NCBI RefSeq assembly: GCF_014779595.1
Contig: NZ_JACXZT010000019.1
Location: 1,599,728-1,663,727, forward strand
DNA length: 64,000 nt
Reading direction: 5' to 3'
DNA from: Halomonas sp. ML-15
Lineage (GTDB): Bacteria; Pseudomonadota; Gammaproteobacteria; Pseudomonadales; Halomonadaceae
Shown here: positions 16,102-25,425 of the stretch, piece after piece
Layout: each line of letters starts with the position of its first letter
Numbering within the stretch: the stretch's first letter is position 1
The notes under the pieces: model-generated
Seen by the model: the letters and a program-made list of their open reading frames with translations, nothing else
Databases searched by the model: none
What the model was told of the DNA's origin: nothing
Translations under genes and position numbers: made by a program

Positions 16102-17399
16102 CGCTGCGCCAGCGTATCGCCGTCGTCGGCAGCGGCATCAGCGGCATGGCCGCGGGCCACTATCTTGCGCCACGCCACGAGGTCACCCTGTTCGAGGCCG
16201 ACACCCGCCTCGGCGGCCATACCGCCACCATCGATGTCAGCCTCGACGGCCGCGACTACGCCATCGACACCGGCTTCATCGTCTTCAACGACTGGACCTA
16301 CCCGCATTTTCAACAGCTGCTCAGCGAGCTTGGCGTGGCCAGCCAGCCCACCGAGATGAGCTTCTCGGTGCATGAGACGGGACGCGATTTCGAATACAAC
16401 GGCCATACCCTGTCGACGCTGTTCGCCCAGCGGCGCAACCTGCTCAGCCCGCGCTTCCATCGCATGCTGCGCGATATCCTGCGTTTCAATCGTCAGGCCA
16501 GCGACGATCTCGCCGCCGGCCGCCTCGATCCAGCCATGACCCTGGGCGACTATCTCGATGCCGGGGGCTACGGCGAGGACTTCCGCACCCGCTACCTGCT
16601 GCCCATGGGCGCCGCCATCTGGTCGGCGAGCATCGGCGACCTGATGGCCTTTCCGCTGCAGTTCTTCGTCGGTTTCTTCCGCCACCACGGCTTGCTGTCG
16701 GTCAGCGACCGCCCTCAGTGGTACACCCTGGTGGGCGGCTCCCGCGCCTATATCCCGGCGCTTACCGCGGCCTACCGCGAGCACATTCGGCTGGCCAGCC
16801 CGGTGCAGGCGATTCGCCGCAACGCCCAGGGCGTCACCCTCACCAGTCGCCATGGCGAGGAGCGCTTCGACCAGGTGGTGCTGGCCTGCCACGCCGATCA
16901 GGCACTGGCCATGCTCAGCGACCCGAGTGATGCCGAGCGCGAGATTCTCGCCGCGCTGCCCTACCAGTCCAACGAAGTGGTGCTGCATACCGATACCCGG
17001 CTGCTGCCGCGTCGGCGGCGCGCCTGGGCCAGCTGGAACTACCGCCTCGACGGCCGCGACGCCGACGCCCGGGTCTCGGTGACCTACGACATGAATATCC
17101 TCCAGCGCCTCGAGGCTCCGCATACCTTCTGCGTGACGCTTAACGACAGCGATGCCATCGACCCGCAGAAAGTGCTGGGGCGCTTCGACTACGCCCATCC
17201 CCAGTTCACCCTGGCCGGGGAGGCTGCCAAGTCGCGCCACGCCGAGATCTCCGGCAACCCGCACCGCACCCACTACTGCGGGGCCTACTGGCGCAGCGGT
17301 TTCCACGAAGACGGCGTATGGAGCGCGCTGCGCGTGGCCAAGGCGCTGGACAGCGACGCCGCGCCGGCCGCCGCGCCAGCCGTGGAGCAGAGCGCATGA
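16098..17399 (+). CDS. FAD-dependent amine oxidase-like protein (COG2907 type)
   Basis: This 433-residue flavoprotein has the N-terminal motif IAVVGSGISGMAAGHYLAP followed by E-A-D-x-R-L-G-G-H-T, the arrangement of the flavin amine oxidase / phytoene desaturase superfamily. The family almost always accompanies DUF1365 and Cfa-like genes and belongs to the ChrR/sigmaE singlet-oxygen regulon in Rhodobacter. There, neighbouring genes take part in furan fatty acid formation, so this protein is a candidate lipid oxidase. The start ATG overlaps the SDR stop (ATGA). Confidence 0.87.
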   Translation: MTLRQRIAVVGSGISGMAAGHYLAPRHEVTLFEADTRLGGHTATIDVSLDGRDYAIDTGFIVFNDWTYPHFQQLLSELGVASQPTEMSFSVHETGRDFEYNGHTLSTLFAQRRNLLSPRFHRMLRDILRFNRQASDDLAAGRLDPAMTLGDYLDAGGYGEDFRTRYLLPMGAAIWSASIGDLMAFPLQFFVGFFRHHGLLSVSDRPQWYTLVGGSRAYIPALTAAYREHIRLASPVQAIRRNAQGVTLTSRHGEERFDQVVLACHADQALAMLSDPSDAEREILAALPYQSNEVVLHTDTRLLPRRRRAWASWNYRLDGRDADARVSVTYDMNILQRLEAPHTFCVTLNDSDAIDPQKVLGRFDYAHPQFTLAGEAAKSRHAEISGNPHRTHYCGAYWRSGFHEDGVWSALRVAKALDSDAAPAAAPAVEQSA

Positions 17400-18157
17400 A
17401 CCTGCCGCGCTCACGGATCTACCGCGGCCAGCTGCGTCATCGACGCTTCACGCCGCGCCATCACGCCTTCACCTATCAGCTGTGGATGGCCTGGCTCGAC
17501 CTCGACGAGCTGCCGACGCTATTCGATGGCGTGCCGGGATTCAGCGCCCGTGGTCCGGCGCTGGCGCGTTTCCGCCGCGAGGACTATCTGACGCCTCACG
17601 ACCGACCGCTGGCCGATGCCGTCCGCGAAGAACTGACCCGCCAGCTGGGCAGTGCCCCAGACGGCCGTATCTGCGTGCTGACCCAGCTGCGCACCCTCGG
17701 CATGGGCTTCAACCCGATCTCGCTCTACTACGCCTACGACCGTGATGGCGCCCTGCGCGCGATGCTCGGCGAAGTCAGCAACACCCCCTGGGGCGAACGC
17801 AGCCGCTACGCCTGCGCGGTTGATCCGTCGCGCCACAGCCACGCCGCCGAGTTCGAAAAGTCGATGCATGTATCGCCCTTCAACCCCATGGACATGACCT
17901 ATCGCTGGCGCTTCAACGCCCCGGGAGAGCAGCTGCTGATGCACATGGAGAACTGGAAGGACGACTGCTGCCACTTCGACGCCACCTTGACCCTGGAGGC
18001 ACGCCCGGCCACCCGCGGCGTGCTGCTGGCCAGCCTGGCTCGCCAACCGTGGATGAGTCTCAAGACCCTGGCCGGCATCCATTTCGAGGCGCTGAGGCTG
18101 TGGGCCAAGGGCGTCCCCGTTCATGACCACCCCCATCGCGAGGAGACACCGTCGTGA
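17396..18157 (+). CDS. DUF1365 family protein
   Basis: This 253-residue protein begins SRIYRGQLRHRRFTPRHHAF followed by TYQLWMAWLDLDEL, the conserved opening of DUF1365. It also has the family's GFNPISLYYAYD and KSMHVSPFNPMDMTYRW stretches. The function is unknown. It occurs nearly always between the COG2907 FAD enzyme and the Cfa-like methyltransferase, as here. ATGA overlaps with the gene before and GTGA with the gene after fix both ends; a longer reading from 17318 would run through the previous gene. Confidence 0.92.
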   Translation: MNLPRSRIYRGQLRHRRFTPRHHAFTYQLWMAWLDLDELPTLFDGVPGFSARGPALARFRREDYLTPHDRPLADAVREELTRQLGSAPDGRICVLTQLRTLGMGFNPISLYYAYDRDGALRAMLGEVSNTPWGERSRYACAVDPSRHSHAAEFEKSMHVSPFNPMDMTYRWRFNAPGEQLLMHMENWKDDCCHFDATLTLEARPATRGVLLASLARQPWMSLKTLAGIHFEALRLWAKGVPVHDHPHREETPS

Positions 18158-19422
18158 GTACGACACGCTCTGCCACCTCTCCGGACCTGCCGCGCCACGG
18201 TAGCCGTCTGACACGTCTCATCAAACCGCGCCTGCTGGCCCAGCTGGACGCCCTGGAGGGCGGCCAGGTCACCTTGATCGAGGGCGACCACTGCCGGCGC
18301 CTGGGTCGCGGGGGGCCGCTCAAGGCCACCATTCGCGTGCAGCGCCATGATGCCTGGAAGCGGCTGGCGTTGGGCGGCACGGTGGGTGCCGCCGAGGCCT
18401 ACATGGACGGCGACTGGGACTGCGACGATCTGGTCGCCCTGACGCGGCTGTTTGCCGCCAACCTGGAGCGCGTCAACGGCGAGGTCGAGAACGGCAGCGC
18501 GCGGCTCGGCCGCTGGCTGCTGAGCGCGCTCTATGGCTTGCAACGCAACACCCTGCACGGCTCGAGGCGCAATATCTCGGCCCACTACGACCTCGGTAAC
18601 GACCTGTTCGAGACCTTTCTCGACCGCGAGCACTGGATGTATTCCAGCGCGCTCTTCCCGGACGCCGACGCCAGCCTGGAGCAGGCCTCGACCCACAAGC
18701 TCGACGTGATGCTCGACAAGCTAGATGTGCGCCCCCACCACCATCTGCTGGAGATCGGCACTGGCTGGGGCGGCCTGGCGATCCACGCCGCCAAGACCCG
18801 CGGCTGCCGAGTGACTACCACGACCATCTCCGCCGAGCAGTACGCTCACACCGCACGGCGCATCGAGGCAGAGGGGCTCGGCGAGCAGATCACCCTGTTG
18901 CAGCAGGACTATCGAGAGCTGGAGGGGCGCTATGACCGCTTGATCTCGGTGGAGATGATCGAGGCGGTGGGCCACCAGTACCTGGATACCTACCTGGCCA
19001 CCCTCGACCGGCTGCTCAACGACGACGGTCAGGCCATGCTGCAGGCCATTACTATCCGCGATCAGCGCTTCGAGGCGGCCAAGCGCGAGATGGACTTCAT
19101 CAAGCGTTATATCTTCCCCGGCGGCTTCCTGCCCTCCCATCACGCCATTCTTGCCAGCCTCAGCCGGCGCACCAGCCTCAATGTGCTGGCGCTGGATGAG
19201 ATCGGCCTGCACTACGCGCGCACCCTGCGCGAGTGGCGCCAGCGCTTCGAGGAGAGCCTCGACACCATTCGCCGCCTGGGCTACGACGAACGCTTTATCC
19301 GCATGTGGCGCTACTACCTGTGCTACTGCGAAGGGGGCTTTCTGGAGCGCACCATCGGCACCTGCCACCTGCTGCTGGCCAAGCCCGGCGCTCGCCCGGC
19401 GCCGCTGACCGGCGCGGTATGA
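18154..19422 (+). CDS. Cfa-like SAM-dependent fatty-acyl methyltransferase
   Basis: This 422-residue cyclopropane-fatty-acyl-phospholipid synthase homologue should methylate double bonds of membrane lipid acyl chains. The SAM-binding motif LEIGTGWGGLA lies at residues 199-209 and the lipid-binding segment ISAHYDLGNDLFETFLD at 141-157. By eye, E. coli Cfa Cys139 (YSC) aligns with Ser165 (YSS), and the motif around His266 (LLHTI) reads LQAIT with no His, so the bicarbonate site looks altered. This suggests a methyltransferase of the UfaM kind rather than a plain cyclopropane synthase. Translation starts at a GTG overlapping the DUF1365 stop. Confidence 0.87.
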   Translation: MSTTRSATSPDLPRHGSRLTRLIKPRLLAQLDALEGGQVTLIEGDHCRRLGRGGPLKATIRVQRHDAWKRLALGGTVGAAEAYMDGDWDCDDLVALTRLFAANLERVNGEVENGSARLGRWLLSALYGLQRNTLHGSRRNISAHYDLGNDLFETFLDREHWMYSSALFPDADASLEQASTHKLDVMLDKLDVRPHHHLLEIGTGWGGLAIHAAKTRGCRVTTTTISAEQYAHTARRIEAEGLGEQITLLQQDYRELEGRYDRLISVEMIEAVGHQYLDTYLATLDRLLNDDGQAMLQAITIRDQRFEAAKREMDFIKRYIFPGGFLPSHHAILASLSRRTSLNVLALDEIGLHYARTLREWRQRFEESLDTIRRLGYDERFIRMWRYYLCYCEGGFLERTIGTCHLLLAKPGARPAPLTGAV

Positions 19423-19946
19423 ATCTGCAGGACCCGCAGCTGCGGCGCGCGCTGTATAACGTGGCGGCTTTTCAAGTCGGCTGGTTCGCCTGCGTGCTGG
19501 GCGGGTCACTGATCGGTGCACTGGTCGCGGCTGTCGTGATCAGCGTGCATCTGCGCTACCTGGGGCGGCCGGGAGAGTGGCGCTGGCTGGTCTGCTTCGG
19601 CGCCCTCGGCCTGCTGGTCGACGGTGGCCTGAGCTTGGCCGGCGGCTTCGACTTCGGCGCTGAGCAGTGGGGGGTCATGCCGCTGTGGCTGTGGCTGCTG
19701 TGGCCGCTGTTCGCCACCCTGCTGCTGCATTCACTGCGCTGGCTGTGGCAGCGCCCATGGCTGGCCGCACTGGGCGGTGCCACCAGTGGACCATCGTCGT
19801 ACTTCGCTGGCGCACACCTGGCCGGGGTCGAGCTGGCGCCGTGGCTGTTGCCGGCAGAGAGTCTGGTGTGGGCACTGCTCTGCCTGGGGCTGTGTCGGAG
19901 AATCGGACGCCACAGCGCTCAGGCAGACAGAGGTTCGCGCCGCTGA
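19419..19946 (+). CDS. DUF2878 family membrane protein
   Basis: This 175-residue integral membrane protein has about five hydrophobic helices. The opening LYNVAAFQVGWFACVLGG, the GLLVDGGLSLAGGFDF segment and LHSLRWLWQRPWLAALGGA match DUF2878, a family of unknown function typically last in SDR/FAD/DUF1365/Cfa operons. The ATG overlaps the stop of the Cfa-like gene. Its last 28 bases overlap the 3' end of the GGDEF/EAL gene on the other strand, with no room for a terminator. Confidence 0.85.
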   Translation: MNLQDPQLRRALYNVAAFQVGWFACVLGGSLIGALVAAVVISVHLRYLGRPGEWRWLVCFGALGLLVDGGLSLAGGFDFGAEQWGVMPLWLWLLWPLFATLLLHSLRWLWQRPWLAALGGATSGPSSYFAGAHLAGVELAPWLLPAESLVWALLCLGLCRRIGRHSAQADRGSRR

Positions 19947-21748
19947 TGCAGTTCGAGCTCCTCCGCCGGCAGTGGTCGCGAGAACAGGAAGCCCTGCACC
20001 AACGGGCAGCCGTGCTGGAGCAGGAACTGGCGCTGGGCTTCGGTCTCTACGCCCTCGGCGATGACTACGAGATCCAGGCCGCGAGCCATGGCCAGCACGG
20101 CACTGACGATCGAGGCGTCGGCCGGATCGTCGGGTAGCGCGCGGATGAAGGCGCGGTCGAGCTTGAGCTTGTCCACCGGCAGGCGCTTGAGGTAGCTCAG
20201 CGACGAGTAGCCAGTACCGAAATCGTCGATGGCAATCTGATGGCCCAGCGCGCGCAGCGCTTCCATGCGCGGGTAGATATCGCCAGCACGATCATCGAGC
20301 AGCACCGACTCGGTCAGCTCCAGCCCCAGCAGGCTAGCCGGTAGCTGGTGCTGCGACAGGCAGGCGGCCAGCCGCGACTCGAGGTCACCCTGGATCAGCT
20401 GTATGGCCGAGATATTGATCCACAGCGGTACCGCCGGCATGCCGGCCGCACGCCAGCTGGCCAACTGCGCCACGGCGCGCTCCACCACCCAGTTTCCCAG
20501 CGCGCTCATCATGCCGTGGCGCTCGGCCAGCGGGATGAAGTCAGCGGGTGAGATCATGCCGTGCTGCGGATGGTGCCAGCGCAGCAGCGCCTCCATGCCT
20601 GCCATCTCGCCACTGTCGAGGCGATGCTGGGTCTGATAGTGCAGTTCAAGCTGGCTGCCACTGGCAAGCGCCGCGCGCAGATCGTTGACCAGCGCCAGCT
20701 GGCGATCGCCGGCCACGTCCAGCGAGGGACGGAAGCGTTGATCGTGATTGCGACCGTGGCGCTTGGCGCTGTATAGCGCCGACTCCAGGCGCTGGAACAG
20801 CACGCCGGAATCGCGACCATCCTCCGGCGCCCGGCAGCTGCCAATGGTCAGACCCAGCCGCAGGCTGTGGCCATTGAGTTCAAACGGCTCGCTGAGATGA
20901 GACCGCAAGCCGGCAACCCACTTGTCGTGATCGTCGAAAGTCGTGGTACGGATCACCATGAACTCGTCGCCACCCAGTCGCCCAACCACGCCTCCAGCCA
21001 CATGGCCGGCAAGGCGCTGGCCAAAGCGCGCCAGCAGCCGGTCGCCGAGGTCGACGCCCATGGCATCGTTGACCGCCTTGAAGCCATCGATATCGATCAG
21101 CGCGATATCCAGGCCCTCGCCGGCACGCAGGTGGCGTAGCCGAGAGGTCATCAGGTCGTGCAGGCGACGACGGTTGGGCAGACCGGTCAGCGGGTCCTCG
21201 AAGCCGATCCGGCGCAGGTCCTGCTCGCGGGCCTTGTGGCGAGAGATATCGGTAAACATGCCGACATAGTGGCTGATGCGCCCGCGCGCATCCGGACAGG
21301 CCTGGACCCGCAGCCACTCAGGGTACTCATCACCGTGCTTACGCCGGTTCCATATCTCACCCTCCCAGCGCCCGGTGGTGGTCAACGACTGCCAGTAGCG
21401 CTCATAGAACACCTTGTCGTGACGACCGGCGGAGAGCATCGATGGGTCCTGGCCCTCGACGTCCTCGATGGCGTAGCCGGTGATCTTGGTGAAGGCGGGA
21501 TTGACGGCGACGATGCGGTTGCGCGCGTCACTGATCATCACGCCATCCTCCGAGAGCATCAGCGCAGCCTCCGCGAGCCGCGCGCGACGGTGCTCGTTGC
21601 GCACCTGACGCCAGGCGTCATATAGCCCCACAGCAATAAAGGCCACCACCGCCAGACGCAGCCATACGCCCGGCAACCAGCTCACCGCCGCTAGTCCGGC
21701 CAATGCCAGCCAGACCAGCGGCCGGCTAAGCGAGAAGCGCGGCCACAT
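19919..21748 (-). CDS. Membrane-associated PAS-GGDEF-EAL cyclic-di-GMP protein
   Basis: This 609-residue signalling protein has two N-terminal transmembrane stretches (about 10-45), a PAS domain with PAC motif (about 60-170), a GGDEF domain with intact GGDEF at 259-263, and an EAL domain. The EAL part keeps EALLRWHHP (386-394), [20 protein letters not shown] (508-517) and AEGVET. Both catalytic signatures look intact, so it could make or degrade cyclic-di-GMP; no RxxD inhibitory site is visible before GGDEF. With many such proteins the GGDEF part only regulates the EAL part. The PAS may bind flavin or haem, but no ligand motif is clear. Confidence 0.92.
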   Translation of the reverse strand: MWPRFSLSRPLVWLALAGLAAVSWLPGVWLRLAVVAFIAVGLYDAWRQVRNEHRRARLAEAALMLSEDGVMISDARNRIVAVNPAFTKITGYAIEDVEGQDPSMLSAGRHDKVFYERYWQSLTTTGRWEGEIWNRRKHGDEYPEWLRVQACPDARGRISHYVGMFTDISRHKAREQDLRRIGFEDPLTGLPNRRRLHDLMTSRLRHLRAGEGLDIALIDIDGFKAVNDAMGVDLGDRLLARFGQRLAGHVAGGVVGRLGGDEFMVIRTTTFDDHDKWVAGLRSHLSEPFELNGHSLRLGLTIGSCRAPEDGRDSGVLFQRLESALYSAKRHGRNHDQRFRPSLDVAGDRQLALVNDLRAALASGSQLELHYQTQHRLDSGEMAGMEALLRWHHPQHGMISPADFIPLAERHGMMSALGNWVVERAVAQLASWRAAGMPAVPLWINISAIQLIQGDLESRLAACLSQHQLPASLLGLELTESVLLDDRAGDIYPRMEALRALGHQIAIDDFGTGYSSLSYLKRLPVDKLKLDRAFIRALPDDPADASIVSAVLAMARGLDLVVIAEGVETEAQRQFLLQHGCPLVQGFLFSRPLPAEELELHQRREPLSA

Positions 21749-21974
21749 GGCACAATGTCGTGAAATCAGGAATCAATGCGTTACCCTGCCTCTTGGCGGT
21801 TTGCCATCATCATTGAGTTATCGGCATCATGGCCCCAGGCTGAAGGGCAATGCAAAATTATGCCTGCCAACGCTAGCGCCGACGGCCACGTGCAATCGCC
21901 GCCCGCTGTCAGTAGAATGCAGCCAGTCCGCGTGCGCCGCGGTTCACACTATATTCGACACTCGGAACGACTCA

Positions 21975-22490
21975 GTGACCAAGCAAGAATCCTATTGCCG
22001 TGACGAGCTGCTGGCATGCAGCCGAGGCGAACTGTTCGGCCCTGGCAATGCCCAACTGCCGGCCCCCAACATGCTGATGCTCGACCGCATCGTGCGCATC
22101 AACGAGGCAGGCGGTGATCACGGTAAAGGCGAACTGATCGCCGAGCTCGATATCACCCCGGACCTGTGGTTTTTCGACTGCCATTTTCCCGGCGACCCGG
22201 TGATGCCAGGCTGCCTGGGCCTGGATGCCATGTGGCAGCTGGTCGGCTTCTACCTCGGCTGGCTGGGCCACCCCGGACGTGGCCGCGCGCTGGGCTGCGG
22301 TGACGTCAAGTTCAGTGGCCAGATCCTGCCCGAGGCCAAGAAGGTCACCTACCATATCAATATCAAGCGCATCATCACCCGGCGCCTGATACTGGGCATG
22401 GCCGACGGCACCGTGACCGTCGATGGCCGCGATATCTATCAGGCCAACGACCTGCGTGTCGGCCTGTTCACCTCTACCGCGAATTTCTGA
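21975..22490 (+). CDS. fabA: 3-hydroxydecanoyl-ACP dehydratase/isomerase FabA
   Basis: This 171-residue enzyme dehydrates 3-hydroxydecanoyl-ACP and isomerises the product to cis-3-decenoyl-ACP, the branch point of anaerobic unsaturated fatty acid synthesis. The catalytic His70 ([12 protein letters not shown]) and Asp84 (CLGLDAMWQ) are in place, and length equals E. coli FabA. The start is a GTG at 21975 giving MTKQESY, matching the family; the open frame extends upstream without similarity. It forms an operon with fabB 12 bases downstream. The 226 bases upstream hold the promoter region, but no hexamer pair or operator is convincing. Confidence 0.97.
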   Translation: MTKQESYCRDELLACSRGELFGPGNAQLPAPNMLMLDRIVRINEAGGDHGKGELIAELDITPDLWFFDCHFPGDPVMPGCLGLDAMWQLVGFYLGWLGHPGRGRALGCGDVKFSGQILPEAKKVTYHINIKRIITRRLILGMADGTVTVDGRDIYQANDLRVGLFTSTANF

Positions 22491-22502
22491 CAGGAGGCTT
22501 CC

Positions 22503-23720
22503 ATGCGACGAGTGGTAGTCACTGGGCTCGGCATCGTGTCTTGCCTCGGCAATGACCAGCACCAGGTCCTCGATGCGCTCAAGGCAGGGCGCTCGGGTAT
22601 TCGCTTCAAGGATGAATACGCCGAACGTGGCTTTCGCAGCCAGGTCGCCGGCGTGGTCGATATCGACCTAGACGCCCTGATTGACCGCAAACTGCGTCGT
22701 TTCATGGGCGATGCCGCGGCCTACGCCTATGTCTCCATGGTCCAGGCCATCGACGATGCCGGCCTGGCACCTGAACAGGTCTCCCACGAGCGAACCGGCC
22801 TGATCGCCGGCTCGGGTGGCGCTTCCAGCGCCAACCAGGTCGAGGCTGCCGACGTGATGCGCGAGAAGGGCCTGCGACGAGTGGGCCCCTATCGGGTCAC
22901 CCGCACCATGGGTAGCACCGTTTCGGCCTGCCTGGCCACGCCGTTCAAGATCAAGGGGGTCAACTACTCGATCTCCTCGGCCTGCGCCACCTCGGCGCAC
23001 TGCATCGGTAGCGCCGTGGAGCAGATCCAGCTCGGCAAGCAGGACGTGGTGTTTGCCGGCGGCGGTGAGGAGGAGCACTGGACCCTGTCGTGCCTCTTCG
23101 ACGCCATGGGCGCGCTCTCGACCCACTACAACGACGCCCCGGAAAAGGCGTCGCGACCCTACGATCAGGCCCGCGACGGCTTCGTCATCGCCGGCGGCGG
23201 CGGCATGCTGGTGCTCGAGGAACTCGAACACGCCAAGGCGCGTGGCGCCAGGATCTACGCCGAGGTCACCGGCTACGGTGCGACGTCAGACGGCCACGAC
23301 ATGGTAGCGCCCTCCGGCGAAGGGGCCGCACGCTGCATGCGCCAGGCGCTGGCCACTGTCGATGGCAGCATCGACTATATCAATACCCACGGCACCTCGA
23401 CGCCGGTGGGCGATGTCGCCGAACTCAAGGCGATACGCGAAGTGTTCGGCAACCAGACCCCGGCGATGAGCTCCACCAAGTCGCTGACCGGCCACTCGCT
23501 GGGCGCCACCGGCGTGCAGGAGGCGATCTACTCGCTGCTGATGATGGAGCACGACTTTATCGCCGCCTCCGCCAACGTCGATGAACTCGACGAGCAGGCC
23601 GCCGGCTTCGATATCGTCACCCAGCGTCGCGATGACACCCAGGTCAACCGCGTGCTCTCCAACAGCTTCGGGTTTGGCGGCACCAATGCCTGCCTGGTGC
23701 TGGAGACATTCAGCGACTGA
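22503..23720 (+). CDS. fabB: 3-oxoacyl-ACP synthase I FabB
   Basis: This 405-residue ketoacyl-ACP synthase elongates the cis-unsaturated intermediates made by FabA. The catalytic triad is Cys161 (SSACATS), His296 ([11 protein letters not shown]) and His331 ([12 protein letters not shown]), within two residues of E. coli FabB numbering. An AGGAGG-type site precedes the ATG. The operon fabA-fabB ends at an inverted-repeat terminator shared with the convergent acyltransferase gene. Confidence 0.97.
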   Translation: MRRVVVTGLGIVSCLGNDQHQVLDALKAGRSGIRFKDEYAERGFRSQVAGVVDIDLDALIDRKLRRFMGDAAAYAYVSMVQAIDDAGLAPEQVSHERTGLIAGSGGASSANQVEAADVMREKGLRRVGPYRVTRTMGSTVSACLATPFKIKGVNYSISSACATSAHCIGSAVEQIQLGKQDVVFAGGGEEEHWTLSCLFDAMGALSTHYNDAPEKASRPYDQARDGFVIAGGGGMLVLEELEHAKARGARIYAEVTGYGATSDGHDMVAPSGEGAARCMRQALATVDGSIDYINTHGTSTPVGDVAELKAIREVFGNQTPAMSSTKSLTGHSLGATGVQEAIYSLLMMEHDFIAASANVDELDEQAAGFDIVTQRRDDTQVNRVLSNSFGFGGTNACLVLETFSD

Positions 23721-23746
23721 CCGCCAGACTCACGTCATATGCATAC

Positions 23747-23776
23747 GATAACGGCGCCTCGATAGGCGCCGTTATC
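23747..23776. terminator. Bidirectional hairpin between fabB and acyltransferase gene
   Basis: GATAACGGCGCC and its perfect complement GGCGCCGTTATC flank a six-base loop, giving a 12-base-pair stem. It is centred between the convergent fabB and plsC-like genes. T-runs on either side are poor, so it may act as a weak bidirectional terminator or an mRNA-end-stabilising hairpin. Confidence 0.65.
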
Positions 23777-23795
23777 GTTCAAGCCTACGGCAACG

Positions 23796-24554
23796 TCAAC
23801 CCGGCAGCGGCTCGCCGCGCCCAACCGGCGCCGCAGGCCTGGGCACCTCGGAAATCTCCGTCAGCTGGCCCTCGATCCATGCCTCGACCTCTGCCAGCAC
23901 CTCTTCGGGGCTGCGCTCACGGGTGTCGATCGGCTCGCCGACCCGTACCGAGAGGCGTCCCGGGTTCTTGACCCAGTGGCGCCCCGGCCAGCGCTCACCG
24001 GCGTTATGCGCCACCGGCAACACCGGCATGCCGGCACGACAGGCGATCACCACGCCGCTCTTGTTGTAGCGCCGCCGATTGCCCGGCGCGACCCGCGTGC
24101 CCTCGGGAAAGATCAGCACCGACAGTCCCGCTTCGAGGCGCTGCTTGCCCTGGGTCAGCACCTGCCGCATGGCCCTCGCCGGCCGGGAGCGATCCAGCGC
24201 AATGGGATGCAGCAGACGCAGTCCCCAGCCGAATATCGGGATATTCAGCAGCTCACGCTTGAGTACCGTGCATACCGGGGCCTTGAGCACCTGCAGGAAC
24301 AGCGTCTCCCACTCGCACTGGTGGTTGGCGAGGATCACACAGGGCACGTCGGGTAGGTTTTCGAGGCCGCGGATGTCGTAGCGTACGCCACAGCTGATCC
24401 GAAACCAGGCGATAATGGCGTGGTTATACAGATTGAGCAGTCGGTAGCGGCCGGCCAGCGGCAGCAGCGGCGCCAGCGGCAGGAACAGCACCCCGCATAC
24501 CAGCATGGTCAGGAAATAGCCGACATAGAACAGCAGGCTGCGCAGCAGATTCAT
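23796..24554 (-). CDS. 1-acyl-sn-glycerol-3-phosphate acyltransferase-like (PlsC family)
   Basis: This 252-residue membrane-bound acyltransferase has hydrophobic N-terminal helices (about 5-35). It carries the catalytic motif NHQCEWE (His78, with Glu83 in place of the common Asp of HX4D) and the phosphate-binding FPEGTRV. It likely acylates lysophosphatidic acid or another lysophospholipid. The ATG at 24554 overlaps the TGA of the RmlD-like gene upstream (ATGA), so the two are coupled; the longer reading is unlikely. Confidence 0.87.
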   Translation of the reverse strand: MNLLRSLLFYVGYFLTMLVCGVLFLPLAPLLPLAGRYRLLNLYNHAIIAWFRISCGVRYDIRGLENLPDVPCVILANHQCEWETLFLQVLKAPVCTVLKRELLNIPIFGWGLRLLHPIALDRSRPARAMRQVLTQGKQRLEAGLSVLIFPEGTRVAPGNRRRYNKSGVVIACRAGMPVLPVAHNAGERWPGRHWVKNPGRLSVRVGEPIDTRERSPEEVLAEVEAWIEGQLTEISEVPRPAAPVGRGEPLPG

Positions 24555-25423
24555 GGTGCCGCTCCACCGTTGCGCCCATGGCACCAGGTATCGAGCATCC
24601 GCCCCACCTCCAAGCGCCAGGGCTTCTGGTGCACGCCAAAGGCTTCCAGCACCCGTCGGCAGTTGAGCACTCGGCGCAGCGGCTGGTCGTGATGATGACT
24701 GAGCGCCTTGAGCGGCCCCAGCTCGACCTGCTCGCCCAACCCTTCAAGGCGCGTCGCCAGCTGGGTGCGCACCATCGAGGCGAAGGTGTAGCCGCTGACC
24801 GGCTCAGTGCCGGCCAGGTGATAGGCCCCCCAGGCCTGTGCGCCACAGTGCTGCTGGTGCAGCATGCCGAGCAGGGCCATGGCCGCAGCATCCGCAGAGG
24901 TCGGGCAGAAGATCACATCCTCGGCTACCCGCACCTCATCGCCGGCCAGCAGGCTATCGATCAGCTCGCTGAGCCAGGCGCTGGCGCCGTCCAGCGCGAA
25001 CAGCGGCCCCAGCCGCACGATCAGGTGCTCGGCATACTGCTGGCGAATGCGGTCACCGACCTGGATAAGCCGCCGCAGGCTTTCGTCACGCGGTGCCGGA
25101 ATCACATGCTCATCGATCGGCGCATCATGACCATCCTCATAGAGCTGGTCGGAAACACACCATACCAGCGGCGTGCGCGTCGCCCGACAGGCCTTCAGAC
25201 ACGCTTCAACCGCCTCGGCGTGGGCAACCACCGCCGCCGGCTCGGCGCTGATCGGCCTGGCCAGCGGCGGAATCACCAGCGCGTCCGGCGCCCGCTCGGC
25301 AAGAGCGTCGGCGCTGATCACTGGCCCCTCCTCGATCATCAGTCGAGTATCGCTGCGCCGATTGACCTCACGCGCTAGCGCCAGGCTCAGACAGTGGCCG
25401 GCATCGAGTATCAGCAGCTTCAC
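24551..25423 (-). CDS. RmlD-like sugar nucleotide-binding protein, degenerate cofactor motif
   Basis: This 290-residue protein has the fold pattern of dTDP-4-dehydrorhamnose reductases (MKLLILDAGHCLSLALAREV at the start, VSDQLYEDG, and AWGAYHLAGTEPVSGYTFAS). The usual GxxGxxG nucleotide-binding glycines are not conserved, and no clear Tyr-x-x-x-Lys is seen. It may therefore be a non-catalytic or diverged member. It is coupled to the acyltransferase gene downstream and follows ssb with a two-base gap. The function is unknown. Confidence 0.65.
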   Translation of the reverse strand: MKLLILDAGHCLSLALAREVNRRSDTRLMIEEGPVISADALAERAPDALVIPPLARPISAEPAAVVAHAEAVEACLKACRATRTPLVWCVSDQLYEDGHDAPIDEHVIPAPRDESLRRLIQVGDRIRQQYAEHLIVRLGPLFALDGASAWLSELIDSLLAGDEVRVAEDVIFCPTSADAAAMALLGMLHQQHCGAQAWGAYHLAGTEPVSGYTFASMVRTQLATRLEGLGEQVELGPLKALSHHHDQPLRRVLNCRRVLEAFGVHQKPWRLEVGRMLDTWCHGRNGGAAP

Positions 25424-25425
25424 GA

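Noticed and set aside
21749..21974. FabR- or DesT-type operator upstream of fabA
   Set aside because: GGCCACGTGCAATC and several A/T-rich patches were considered, but none is a convincing palindrome matching a known operator.
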